In this document: one piece after another, positions 1 through 8,843 of the stretch
Numbering within the stretch: the stretch's first letter is position 1
Layout of the letters: every line of letters starts with the position of its first letter
Source: Francisellaceae bacterium UBA6186
Lineage (GTDB): Bacteria; Pseudomonadota; Gammaproteobacteria; UBA6186; Azoamicaceae
DNA length: 26,489 bases
Assembly (NCBI GenBank): GCA_002422785.1
Contig: DITK01000037.1
Coordinates: 1 to 26,489, forward strand
Direction of reading: 5' to 3'
Notes under the pieces: model-generated
The model's input: the letters and a program-made list of their open reading frames with translations, nothing else
Database searches by the model: none
Told to the model about the DNA's origin: nothing
Translations under genes and position numbers: made by a program

Positions 1-2694
1 TACCCTCAGTTATGGAGAAGATACGAAAGTTCTTTGAGTACAAGTTATCGATCCTTTAAAGAAACCTATCAAAAATTTGTAGCTGAACATAATAAACATG
101 ATCTTTTACAAACAAGATCATCACGTTTATTAAAATATGCAAAATCTAAAAGTATACCGCCACAATTAAGTAATCTACAATATTTTGTTGAAGCTTACAA
201 AAAATATTCTGCCACTTTATATCCACGTGCACCAAAACCTTGTTATGATGAACAAGCAGTAATTAATGCTTGTGGGTTACCTATGATGTCAGCTAAAAAA
301 GAAGGCATTGAAGTACCTATATTAAGTATTGATGGTGGTGGAACACGAGGCATTTGGCCACTAAAATCTTTAGAGTACATTGAAAAAGGTACTGGGAAAT
401 CTATTTCAGAAATTTTTCCTATTAAGGGTGGGACTTCTGTTGGAGGGTTAATTTCTATAATTTTAAGTATACCAGACAGTGATGGACAACCTTTTTATAA
501 GGCTATAGATGTTGCAAATTTGCTTAAAGATGCAGATCAAATATTTCCACTTGGAGATTACAGAAAAATTAGAAATTTATTAAATCCAGAAAAAGGCGTA
601 ATGTTTGATAATTCTGGACTTAGAAAAGTTCTTAGAAACTTAGTAAAAAAAGCAACTGGAAGTTATGATTTAAGAATGAAAGATTTAATTGGTATTAATG
701 TTGGTGTTCTTTCATTTGATAATGAGACATTACAACCAGTTTTTTTTAGTAAAACCAGCCACCCTATGGCAAGGGTAGTAGAAGTTGGGGTTTGTACAGC
801 TTCTGCACCAGTATATTTACCAGACAATTCATTAGAATTTAATGGAAAAAATTACCAAATGGGGGATGGTGGAATTCCAGATAATAATCCAGTTTGGTAT
901 GTATATAGCATGTTTAATGATACAAAAAAATCAGGTGAAGTAGCAAAGATTCTTTCTTTAGGTACTGGGACTTACCTTGATGCTCACCCCAAAAGGGATG
1001 AGGCTCCTTTTTGGATGGCTCCAGCTGCTCTTTTAGGATATGGTATGGATAGTAGAACTATGTCTCAAAATAGTCTTATGGATATATATTCTAAAACAGA
1101 TAATAGTGATGTTAGTGATTTTGTTAGGTTACAGTGGACTCTACCAACAAGTATAGATTTAACATCTAGTCTTCCTGTTACAATACCTTTTGAAAGTATT
1201 CCTGAATGCTTGCCAATCGGATATAGTGGCGACAATAAAATTGTTGATTATAACGATCTTGCAACAATCATGGCAGCTAAGCGTATGGTAGAACAAGATT
1301 TTATAAATTTCATGAAGGATTTAATGGTTGTTCCAGATAATTATAGCCCGTTTGATCATCTTGATTTTATACTAAAAGAACAAAAGAGTAAATTTAAACA
1401 AACTTGGGCTGTGCGTCTTGCAGATAGTATTGATATTAAAATAATATTATTAGATTTTTTAGATCCTATTATTAAGCAAGATTTATTCAAATTAGTTTAT
1501 CGTACTTGTATGGGACTTAGTGTTGCCTGTGAAGAGGACTTAAAAGGTAAAGGTATAAATCCAGAGTTATTTTTCAAAAGTGTTGATTATGCTGCTTTAA
1601 CAGCAGATATAACTAGAGAAGCAGCTAGTATGGGGCTAAATGAAAAAGGTGTTATTTCTGGATATGTACACAAAATTAATATTATTTTAAATTTTTTAGA
1701 TGATAAGAAAAAAGATGGTATATTGAAATTTATTTCTGATGAAGTAAACAAAATTCATGATAAGGGCTATTACTCTGAAAAACCAGAAGTTTTCTTGTCC
1801 TATTTGATTGTAAATACAATAAAATTTATGTATGATCATCCAGATTTGCATGAGTGGGCTGATTATGCAGAAAGGCAATTATATAATCCTAACTTTTTAC
1901 ATAAATTAGCTGCATTAACACAAATTATGCCAAGGAGTTTAGCAAAACCTGTAGTTTATTCTGTTGGTGCAGCAGGATTAAGATGTTTAAAATTAGGAGC
2001 AGGTGTTGTTAACGTAGCATATGCTACTTATAATCGTAAAGCCTTAACACCATCCACTGAAAGACCAAAATCTAGAACAGAAATTAAACAGTTAGCTGAA
2101 GACAAAGATAATAAAGCAATGGAAATGTTTGTATTAGCAAAACAACATATGCCTATAATTACTTCGAATAATACTATATCTACATCTAATAGAATATCTG
2201 CAAGAACAAAAAAACCAAGCATTAATGTGTTTGCTACAGCTATAAAATTAGTGATTTTACCATTTCGGATAAAAGATGATAGTATTAATTTAGTTAGCAA
2301 TTTATTAGACTCCATAGTTATTTTCCCTAGAAGCGTGGTAGATTTTTATAAAAATAAATCTAGGCTTACTTTAAAGATAGAACAATATAAAGAAGAAGAA
2401 GCAACAACTAGAAGACATATAGCTAACACCAAGGAGCAAGTGATATCTGGATTGCGTGATTTTAAAGGATTAATTTTATTAGGCGGAGAAAGCGAAAAAG
2501 TATACGAAGGCTTTGTGCCATCACGAGAATGTACAAATGTAACTAGTTACGAAGTAGAAGAAGCACGCAATTTATTGTTAGCTGCACCACCGCATTGTAT
2601 TTTTAGAGATCTAGGTAATAGAAATCCAATAATATTAGATGATGATAAGTTGGTTGAGCTGGTTGACAATTTTACAAAACCCAGCCAAAGTTAA
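1..2694 (+). CDS. Patatin-like phospholipase (5' end outside window)
   Basis: Probable lipid acyl hydrolase of the patatin/PNPLA family, which uses a Ser-Asp dyad on phospholipids. The frame is open from base 1. The first internal start is a TTG at 34 with no well-placed ribosome site, so the true start probably lies upstream. Numbering from that TTG, the oxyanion motif DGGGTRG is at 100-106, the nucleophile elbow GTSVG at 133-137 (Ser135) and the DGG motif at 278-280 (Asp278), so the catalytic set is complete. The patatin domain ends near residue 430. About 450 further residues, helical-looking with short hydrophobic stretches near 645-670 and 725-770, match nothing I recognise. No signal peptide is visible in the part present. 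It is followed 14 bases later by an unknown gene with a good ribosome site. Patatin proteins of this kind include secreted effectors such as Legionella VipD, but that role here is inference. Confidence 0.88.
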   Translation, partial: YPQLWRRYESSLSTSYRSFKETYQKFVAEHNKHDLLQTRSSRLLKYAKSKSIPPQLSNLQYFVEAYKKYSATLYPRAPKPCYDEQAVINACGLPMMSAKKEGIEVPILSIDGGGTRGIWPLKSLEYIEKGTGKSISEIFPIKGGTSVGGLISIILSIPDSDGQPFYKAIDVANLLKDADQIFPLGDYRKIRNLLNPEKGVMFDNSGLRKVLRNLVKKATGSYDLRMKDLIGINVGVLSFDNETLQPVFFSKTSHPMARVVEVGVCTASAPVYLPDNSLEFNGKNYQMGDGGIPDNNPVWYVYSMFNDTKKSGEVAKILSLGTGTYLDAHPKRDEAPFWMAPAALLGYGMDSRTMSQNSLMDIYSKTDNSDVSDFVRLQWTLPTSIDLTSSLPVTIPFESIPECLPIGYSGDNKIVDYNDLATIMAAKRMVEQDFINFMKDLMVVPDNYSPFDHLDFILKEQKSKFKQTWAVRLADSIDIKIILLDFLDPIIKQDLFKLVYRTCMGLSVACEEDLKGKGINPELFFKSVDYAALTADITREAASMGLNEKGVISGYVHKINIILNFLDDKKKDGILKFISDEVNKIHDKGYYSEKPEVFLSYLIVNTIKFMYDHPDLHEWADYAERQLYNPNFLHKLAALTQIMPRSLAKPVVYSVGAAGLRCLKLGAGVVNVAYATYNRKALTPSTERPKSRTEIKQLAEDKDNKAMEMFVLAKQHMPIITSNNTISTSNRISARTKKPSINVFATAIKLVILPFRIKDDSINLVSNLLDSIVIFPRSVVDFYKNKSRLTLKIEQYKEEEATTRRHIANTKEQVISGLRDFKGLILLGGESEKVYEGFVPSRECTNVTSYEVEEARNLLLAAPPHCIFRDLGNRNPIILDDDKLVELVDNFTKPSQS

Positions 2695-2708
2695 TCAGGA
2701 GTTTAATA

Positions 2709-3764
2709 ATGATATTTAGATTAGGCCATGGTAATGATTTATATTCAATTACAACAACTGCAGATGTATATTCTGCAATTGAGCCAAATTTCTTTGTTAC
2801 TTTTAAAAATACGATTTCATTCCAACAAGTTCAAAACTTTATTTTGGGATTGTTTCCTGATATCAAAATAAGTGAAGAGGTAAGTGTCAGACAATATGGC
2901 TATTTACCTATATATGATGGGTATTGTGCAACTTTTACGAAAAATTATTTTAGGACTTTTGTCGATAAGCTTTACCAAAAAGGTATTTTGACAGCAGAAG
3001 AACATTCTGATATTGAAAGACATATAATAGAATTTGAACAAATCATAGAAAATAGACTTTTGGTAATAAAAGATCTTAATAAAACACAAGAAGATATTAT
3101 CAAGTTTATGGTTGCACCATATTTAGAGGATTTTTTGTCAATTGAAGACCAATATGTATCGCTTGCTTTAATGGCAAGAAGCATGCTGACATGTATAAGT
3201 AGTATTGGCAAAGATAGTGATGATTTAATATTTACTAAAAGTAAAACTTTATTACAGCATATAAAAACAGCCTTACCAGATGCCAAACAACGCGAAGCTA
3301 TTTATATGTCAATAGGAGCAATTGCAAAACTATCTAATGGCTCCCAAGAGATGGTTTCTACTTTTGTAAGATTAGGAAAGAATGTACCTGATAAAAAAAT
3401 TCAACGAAACATTATCAGTAAAGAGCTTTATAATGCTTTTAATCGTAAGTTCAACTTAGATGGACAACCAGAATTAAAACTTATCTCTTTTTTAGCAATT
3501 TTAGGCTATAACAAGCATATAGATAATATTAACTGGAATGATCCACAACAAGCATTAGCAACATTTATCGATTCAGTTAATGATAAAAGAAACTATGAAA
3601 GTGATATGATTTTTGAATATCATCAACGTGAATTAGTTTCTGATATAAGAAATGCTATGATTGTTACAGGTATTAGCTTTCATGAACTAAATTGTTCTAA
3701 ACTTATTTCCCCCGAACAGCTGCAAGAATTGAGCTGCCATGTTAAAAAAAATAGGCATGGTTAA
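2709..3764 (+). CDS. Uncharacterised 351-residue protein, co-operonic with patatin gene
   Basis: I do not recognise this protein. It starts 14 bases after the patatin stop, with an AGGAG ribosome site 6 bases before its ATG, so the two genes are almost certainly co-transcribed. It looks soluble: no signal peptide and no convincing membrane segment. The first ~100 residues are mixed alpha/beta-like and rich in aromatics (for example YLPIYDGY near 65-72). The remainder looks largely helical, with heptad-like charged helices around 95-130. It may be a partner, chaperone or immunity-type protein for the phospholipase, or a separate effector, but nothing in the sequence settles this. Base composition resembles its neighbours. 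It ends in a convergent junction with the Sel1-repeat gene. Confidence 0.75.
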   Translation: MIFRLGHGNDLYSITTTADVYSAIEPNFFVTFKNTISFQQVQNFILGLFPDIKISEEVSVRQYGYLPIYDGYCATFTKNYFRTFVDKLYQKGILTAEEHSDIERHIIEFEQIIENRLLVIKDLNKTQEDIIKFMVAPYLEDFLSIEDQYVSLALMARSMLTCISSIGKDSDDLIFTKSKTLLQHIKTALPDAKQREAIYMSIGAIAKLSNGSQEMVSTFVRLGKNVPDKKIQRNIISKELYNAFNRKFNLDGQPELKLISFLAILGYNKHIDNINWNDPQQALATFIDSVNDKRNYESDMIFEYHQRELVSDIRNAMIVTGISFHELNCSKLISPEQLQELSCHVKKNRHG

Positions 3765-3770
3765 AACGTA

Positions 3771-3813
3771 GCTTACATTTAAATTTTTAGCCAGGTTAAA
3801 AACCAACGTAAGC
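3771..3813. repeat. Imperfect inverted repeat in the convergent intergenic gap
   Basis: GCTTAC at 3771-3776 pairs with GTAAGC at 3808-3813. The stem can extend by AAC/GTT across a 3-base bulge. The loop contains a smaller GGTT/AACC stem at 3794-3804. It lies between the stops of the unknown gene (+) and the Sel1 gene (-), where a bidirectional terminator would be expected, but no clean U-run follows the stem on either strand. The 3805-3826 stretch is less AT-rich than its surroundings. Confidence 0.3.
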
Positions 3814-3868
3814 GTTCCGGCATCCACACATTTTTATTTGTAAAATATATAAAATTGTTATTTTATAT

Positions 3869-5413
3869 TCATATACGCCTATGTCTATTGCTATTTTTTT
3901 TTGGAGCTTCTGTACCACGTGCTGCACTAATTACAAGGCTGTTATTGGTAATAATTATTGATTTTTTCAATAATTTATGATAACTAGAATTCGTGCCAAA
4001 TAAATTATTTTCATTGGCTCTTTTATACCATATATATGCCATTTCTGTATTTTGTTTGACACCACAACCTTTTTCGTACATTTCAGCAAGTTGATGTTGT
4101 GCCAATTTATGATTCTGGGTGGCGGCTTCTTCTAACCATTGTTTAGCTTCTTCTAGTTGTTGCAGAGCGTATATTTCCCCAGCAAAGTACATCATGCCAA
4201 GGTCAAATTTTGCCCCGATATGATCTTTGGCTGCGGCTTTTTTATACCACAATACTGCTTGTTCTAAATAATATTTAGCTAAACATATATTATCATTCTC
4301 ATCATTCAGATAAGTACACTTTTTTAAAGTGTTTGCCAAGGATTTATAGGTACACCCAAGATGATATATAGCCGCTAAATGATCTTGCAAAGCTGCTTTT
4401 TTATATAAATGTATTGCTATTAAAATATCTGCCGCCTCAGCATTAGCACTATTATATAGTTCAGCAAGATTAAATTGTGCATCAGCTAAATCTTGTACAA
4501 CAGCTTTCTTATACCAAATTATGGCTTTACTGTAATCTAAATCTAAACCTTGACCGCTGGCATATCTTAAACCTATAACATTTTGTGCTTCTGCATAGCC
4601 GCTAGTTGCAGATTTCAAACACCAACTTACATCCTTAGCCTCATTTTTATCGACTCCTAAACCAATTGCATATCTCATGCTAAGATTATATTGTGCGATA
4701 GGATGTCCCAATTCGGCAGCTTTTATTATTAAACTGGTAGCTAAAGCTATATTTGTCTCTACTCCTGCACCATCATTATATCTTATCCCAAGAGTGTATA
4801 ATGATGCCGCACAACCTGCATCAGCACTTTCTTGATACAAAATTAGTGCATCTGATATATTATTTTCTACAGTATATATTTCACCTAATCTAAATTTAGC
4901 CAATATATGATCTGGTTGTAGTTTTATTGTCGACTTAAAATATTCTTTTGCTATTGCACAATCTTGCTTACCGTATATATCATTCAAATATATTTCTCCT
5001 AAAGCGAATATGGCATCAGCGTGTTGTTGTTCTGCGGCTAACATCAGCAGTTTCTTGGCATTCAAAATATTTGCTTTGTATATCTTTTCTAAATGCTCTG
5101 CAGCTTCATAATTATTATTAATAACATATTCTTCTTTAAGCTGTTCTATCATTTTAGGTATGAATGAGTTTGTACAAAAATTTATTGGATTTAAGTCGCA
5201 TTCGCAAAGTAAATTATTTAAGTATGCAGCCCCTAGCAAATATTGCGATAATACACAGCCTTCTTCAGCAAGTTGATGATATATCTTATACGCTTTAATT
5301 TGATCTTGCTCTACGCCAATACCTTGCTCATAATTTTTAGCTTGTTGATAACGTTCTTTCGTAGTAAGGCGTTGTTCATGATCGGTATTAAAATAAATTA
5401 AATCTTCCATCAT
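3869..5413 (-). CDS. Sel1-like (TPR-like) repeat protein
   Basis: About 514 residues built mostly of Sel1-like repeats, helical hairpins of ~36 residues with the pattern A-x2-LG-x2-Y...G-G-x7-A-x2-W/Y-x3-AA-x3-G. Roughly ten copies run from residue ~20 to ~490; clear ones carry LGIRYNDGAGV, YASGQGLDLDYSKAIIWYKKA and MYEKGCGVKQN. Such repeats are protein-binding scaffolds. The first residues (MEDLIYFNTDHEQ) are not a signal peptide, so the protein should be cytoplasmic or exported by a non-Sec route. The C-terminus is basic. I chose the ATG at 5413, with AAGG (5421-5424) seven bases upstream, over an in-frame TTG at 5416. It starts 21 bases after the uvrA stop and may be transcribed from uvrA. 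A secreted or host-interacting role, as for some Legionella Sel1 proteins, is possible but unproven, and those usually carry signal peptides. Confidence 0.9.
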   Translation of the reverse strand: MMEDLIYFNTDHEQRLTTKERYQQAKNYEQGIGVEQDQIKAYKIYHQLAEEGCVLSQYLLGAAYLNNLLCECDLNPINFCTNSFIPKMIEQLKEEYVINNNYEAAEHLEKIYKANILNAKKLLMLAAEQQHADAIFALGEIYLNDIYGKQDCAIAKEYFKSTIKLQPDHILAKFRLGEIYTVENNISDALILYQESADAGCAASLYTLGIRYNDGAGVETNIALATSLIIKAAELGHPIAQYNLSMRYAIGLGVDKNEAKDVSWCLKSATSGYAEAQNVIGLRYASGQGLDLDYSKAIIWYKKAVVQDLADAQFNLAELYNSANAEAADILIAIHLYKKAALQDHLAAIYHLGCTYKSLANTLKKCTYLNDENDNICLAKYYLEQAVLWYKKAAAKDHIGAKFDLGMMYFAGEIYALQQLEEAKQWLEEAATQNHKLAQHQLAEMYEKGCGVKQNTEMAYIWYKRANENNLFGTNSSYHKLLKKSIIITNNSLVISAARGTEAPKKNSNRHRRI

Positions 5414-5434
5414 CAATACGCCTTACTTAAAAAG

Positions 5435-8224
5435 TTATAATCTTAGTATTTCTGATAAAAATTTTCCAGTAAAAGATCCACTATTATTATAATTTTTCAC
5501 TAAACTTTCCGGAGTTCCGCAATCGACTATTTTACCGCCCTTATCGCCACCTTCTGGACCTAAATCTATAACCCAATCTGCAGTTTTAATAACATCTAAA
5601 TTATGTTCGATAACGATTATGGTATTGCCATGATCCCTCAAGGTAAATAAAATTTGTAATAATCTTTTAACGTCATGGAAATGCAACCCAGTTGTTGGTT
5701 CATCTAAAATATATAAAGTCTTACCGGTATCTTTTCTCGACAATTCTTTAGCTAATTTTACTCTTTGAGCTTCTCCACCAGACAAAGTGGTAGCACTTTG
5801 TCCTAATTTTATATACCCTAATCCTACTTCTAATAAAGTATCTAATTTCTTTTTGATATGGGGGATAGCTATAAAAAATAATAATGCTTCTTCTACTGTC
5901 ATATTTAAAACTTCGTGAATATTTTTGCCTTTATAATAAACTTCTAAAGTCTCTCGATTATACCTAGTACCAGCACAGACATCACAAACCACATAAATAT
6001 CAGCTAAAAAATGCATTTCTACTTTCACCAATCCATCACCACTGCATGCTTCGCATCTACCACCTTTAACATTAAAACTAAATCTACCTATTTGATAACC
6101 ACGAGATTTAGCTTCTGGCACAGCTGCAAATAATTCTCGAATATGAGTAAACAAACCAGTATATGTTGCAGGGTTAGATCGAGGTGTTCTACCAATTGGA
6201 TCTTGACTAATATCTATTACTTTATCTAAAAGTTCTACCCCAGCAATAGAGTGATATTTTCCAGACATTATAGTTGTTGCACGATTTAATTGTTTTGCTA
6301 AAATTGGGTATAACGTATCATTAATTAAAGTAGATTTTCCAGAACCAGAAACTCCTGTGACACAAGTAAATAATCCTATCGGAAAACATACCGTTAAATT
6401 TTTTAAATTATTAGCACTAGCTCCGGATATAATTAATTGCTGATCCATATCAAATTTATTTTTTAAATTTGGGACCATGATAGATTCCAACCCAGATAAA
6501 TATTTACCAGTTAACGATTGATTATTATCCATTATTTGTTGTGGAGTACCGCTAGCTATAATGGAACCACCATGCACACCGGCACCTAAGCCCACATCTA
6601 CTACAAAATCTGCATGCAAAATAGTATTGTGATCATGTTCGACAACAATGACGCTATTACCCAAATCTCTTAAATTAGTTAGGGTTTTAATTAATCTTTC
6701 ATTATCTCGTTGATGTAACCCAATAGAAGGTTCGTCTAACACGTACATTACTCCAACCAAACCTGCACCTATTTGACTTGCCAAACGAATTCGTTGTGCT
6801 TCTCCACCAGACAAAGTATCTGCGCTACGCTCTAAAGTTAGATATTCCAAACCGACATTAATTAAAAAATTTAATCTGGTTACAATTTCTTTTAAAATTC
6901 TTTCAGCAATTTTTAATTTAGCACCTATAAATTTTATATTACTAAAAAAATCTTTAGCATTATTAATAGATAGTCTTACTACCTGTGGTAAAGTTACATC
7001 TTGAACATAAGCATGTCTTGCAACTATGTTTAATCTACTACCCTCGCATTCTGAGCACTGTTTTTGACTCAAAAATTTAGCTAATTCTTCGCGCACATAA
7101 TCAGAATTGGTTTCTAAATAACGCCTTTCTAAATTATTAATAACTCCTTCAAATTTATTATCACCATTTAGTAATATTGCTTGAATTTTTTTAGGTAAAT
7201 TTTTATATGGGGTATTTAAATTAAATTTATAAGATTTACTAAGTTGTTCAAAAATACTAAAATGATATTGATGATTACGATCCCAGCCACGAATAGCACC
7301 TGCTGATAACGATAAGTCATTATCAATAATTATTTTATCCGGATCCATAAATTGCTTTACGCCCAAACCATCGCATACTGAACAGGCACCTTGCGGGCTA
7401 TTAAAAGAAAATTGTCGTGGTTCCAATTCTTTAATGCTATACCCACATTTTTCACAAGCAAATTTGCTAGAAAATTGAATTTCTTTTTTTATATTATCTT
7501 GTTCATCTAAAATAGCTGCAATTACTAAACCATCAGTTAAATGCAAAGCTACCGATAACGAATCTGCTAATCTAGTTTTGTAATTATCTTGAATTGTTAA
7601 ACGATCAATAACAACTTCTATATTATGTTTTTTATGAAAATCTAATTTAGGTAATATATCAGAATCTAAATTAATAATGGCTCCATTAATTCTTACTCTA
7701 ATAAAACCTTGTCCTCGTAAAATTTCTAATTGTTTGTTATATTCGCCTTTTTTTGCTTGAACAATAGGTGCCAATAACATAACTTTTGTATTAGCTGGTA
7801 ATGCTAATAATTGATCAACCATTTGGCTAATAGTTTGAGCATCTAATGTGGTATTATGCTTAGGACAACGAGGTTCGCCGACTTTAGAAAACAATAAACG
7901 TAAATAATCATAAATTTCAGTAATAGTGCCAACCGTAGAACGAGGATTATGGGAAGTTGATTTTTGTTCAATCGAAATAGCTGGCGACAATCCTTCTATA
8001 CTATCTACATCTGGTTTTTCCATTACCGATAAAAATTGCCTAGCATAAGTAGATAAAGATTCTACATAGCGACGCTGCCCCTCTGCATATAACGTATCGA
8101 ATGCTAAAGAAGACTTACCAGATCCAGACAAACCAGTTATAACAACTAATTTATCTCTGGGTATTTCTAAATCAATATTTTTTAAATTATGAGTTCTCGC
8201 ACCTTTAATAGATATAAACTGCAT
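5435..8224 (-). CDS. uvrA: UvrABC system protein A (excinuclease ATPase)
   Basis: Damage-sensing ATPase of nucleotide excision repair; it loads UvrB onto lesions. The protein is full length (929 residues; E. coli 940). It has two ABC modules: Walker A GLSGSGKSS near 31-39 and VSGSGKST near 625, and signatures LSGGEAQRIRL near 470 and LSGGEAQRVKL near 810. Both zinc modules are present: CEKC...CSVC near 255-285 and CEAC...CDVC near 723-750. I chose the ATG at 8224, with CAAGG just upstream, because MQFISIKGARTHNLKNI matches the family N-terminus. An ATG 13 codons further up (8263) would overlap a strong -10 box. It diverges from ssb, as in E. coli. No canonical LexA box is visible between the two genes. 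Confidence 0.98.
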   Translation of the reverse strand: MQFISIKGARTHNLKNIDLEIPRDKLVVITGLSGSGKSSLAFDTLYAEGQRRYVESLSTYARQFLSVMEKPDVDSIEGLSPAISIEQKSTSHNPRSTVGTITEIYDYLRLLFSKVGEPRCPKHNTTLDAQTISQMVDQLLALPANTKVMLLAPIVQAKKGEYNKQLEILRGQGFIRVRINGAIINLDSDILPKLDFHKKHNIEVVIDRLTIQDNYKTRLADSLSVALHLTDGLVIAAILDEQDNIKKEIQFSSKFACEKCGYSIKELEPRQFSFNSPQGACSVCDGLGVKQFMDPDKIIIDNDLSLSAGAIRGWDRNHQYHFSIFEQLSKSYKFNLNTPYKNLPKKIQAILLNGDNKFEGVINNLERRYLETNSDYVREELAKFLSQKQCSECEGSRLNIVARHAYVQDVTLPQVVRLSINNAKDFFSNIKFIGAKLKIAERILKEIVTRLNFLINVGLEYLTLERSADTLSGGEAQRIRLASQIGAGLVGVMYVLDEPSIGLHQRDNERLIKTLTNLRDLGNSVIVVEHDHNTILHADFVVDVGLGAGVHGGSIIASGTPQQIMDNNQSLTGKYLSGLESIMVPNLKNKFDMDQQLIISGASANNLKNLTVCFPIGLFTCVTGVSGSGKSTLINDTLYPILAKQLNRATTIMSGKYHSIAGVELLDKVIDISQDPIGRTPRSNPATYTGLFTHIRELFAAVPEAKSRGYQIGRFSFNVKGGRCEACSGDGLVKVEMHFLADIYVVCDVCAGTRYNRETLEVYYKGKNIHEVLNMTVEEALLFFIAIPHIKKKLDTLLEVGLGYIKLGQSATTLSGGEAQRVKLAKELSRKDTGKTLYILDEPTTGLHFHDVKRLLQILFTLRDHGNTIIVIEHNLDVIKTADWVIDLGPEGGDKGGKIVDCGTPESLVKNYNNSGSFTGKFLSEILRL

Positions 8225-8231
8225 ATTGTAC

Positions 8232-8263
8232 CTTGAATCATGTTTACCACAAACTTGAATCAT
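8232..8263. repeat. 10-bp direct repeat at the uvrA transcription start
   Basis: CTTGAATCAT occurs at 8232-8241 and again at 8254-8263, with repeat starts 22 bases apart, about two helical turns. One copy abuts the predicted -10 box of uvrA and the other lies just before its ribosome site. This geometry would suit a dimeric or cooperative regulator, but chance is possible at this base composition. Confidence 0.4.
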
Positions 8264-8289
8264 TATATATCAATAGCAAATTTGAACAA
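8262..8289 (-). promoter_or_regulatory. Predicted sigma-70 promoter of uvrA
   Basis: On the minus strand a perfect -10 TATAAT (8262-8267) lies 16 bases downstream of TTGTTC (8284-8289). Transcription would start near 8255, giving a leader of about 30 bases before the ATG at 8224. This supports the shorter UvrA start, because the longer one would begin inside the -10 box. Confidence 0.5.
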
Positions 8290-8390
8290 AATTATGTATT
8301 GTATATTTCTACTATTTCATAATAATTATTAAATAGTTATAAATATATATTTAAGTTAGAACCAAGAATCATATCATTAGGGGTATAAAC

Positions 8391-8843
8391 ATGTCTAAAG
8401 GTGTTAATAAAGTCATATTAATTGGTAATTTAGGGGCAGATCCAGAAGTACGCTATATGCCAAGTGGTAGCTCGGTTGCCAATCTAAGTATTGCAACTCA
8501 CGACTCATGGAAAGATAAACAAACTGGTGAGTTACAAGAACGCACAGAATGGCACAAAGTATCATTCTTTGACAAACTTGCTCAAATTGCTGGCGAATAC
8601 CTAAAAAAGGGCTCCAAAATTTATATAGAAGGATCTCTTCGTACTCGTAAATGGCAAGATCAATCTGGCAACGATCGTTATACTACCGAAATTATAGCTA
8701 ATACTATGCAAATGCTAGATTCTAAAGAATTAAAATCGAAAAATAACGATTTTTCTGACAATAGCAATAATGCCAAAAATAGCCAAAACATGCCAGATAT
8801 GGCATTAGAAAGCGTTTCAGAACACGATGACATCCCTTTCTAA
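8391..8843 (+). CDS. ssb: Single-stranded DNA-binding protein
   Basis: Coats single-stranded DNA in replication, repair and recombination, and recruits partners through its acidic tip. It has 150 residues. The OB-fold spans about 1-110 and opens with the classic MSKGVNKVILIGNLGADPEVR; EWHKVSFFDKLA and KGSKIYIEGSLRTRKW follow. Next comes a short Asn/Ser-rich linker, then the invariant DDIPF tip. An AGGGGT ribosome site lies upstream. The last 17 bases also encode the start of ampD, so the two genes are translationally linked. It is divergent from uvrA. Confidence 0.97.
   Translation: MSKGVNKVILIGNLGADPEVRYMPSGSSVANLSIATHDSWKDKQTGELQERTEWHKVSFFDKLAQIAGEYLKKGSKIYIEGSLRTRKWQDQSGNDRYTTEIIANTMQMLDSKELKSKNNDFSDNSNNAKNSQNMPDMALESVSEHDDIPF

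Noticed and set aside
34..36. TTG as the true start of the patatin gene
   Set aside because: The frame is open upstream to base 1 and no ribosome site lies at a suitable distance, so the gene most likely begins outside the window.
3765..3868. Rho-independent terminator between the two convergent genes
   Set aside because: The inverted repeat is imperfect, has a ~31-base loop, and is not followed by a U-run on either strand. Kept only as a weak repeat.
8261..8263. Upstream ATG for uvrA adding 13 residues
   Set aside because: It overlaps the predicted -10 box, the added residues do not fit the UvrA family, and the ATG at 8224 has a better ribosome site.
8264..8390. LexA/SOS box and a clear ssb promoter
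   Set aside because: No CTGT-N8-ACAG palindrome is present. Several AT-rich hexamers could be a -10 for ssb, but none has a well-spaced -35.
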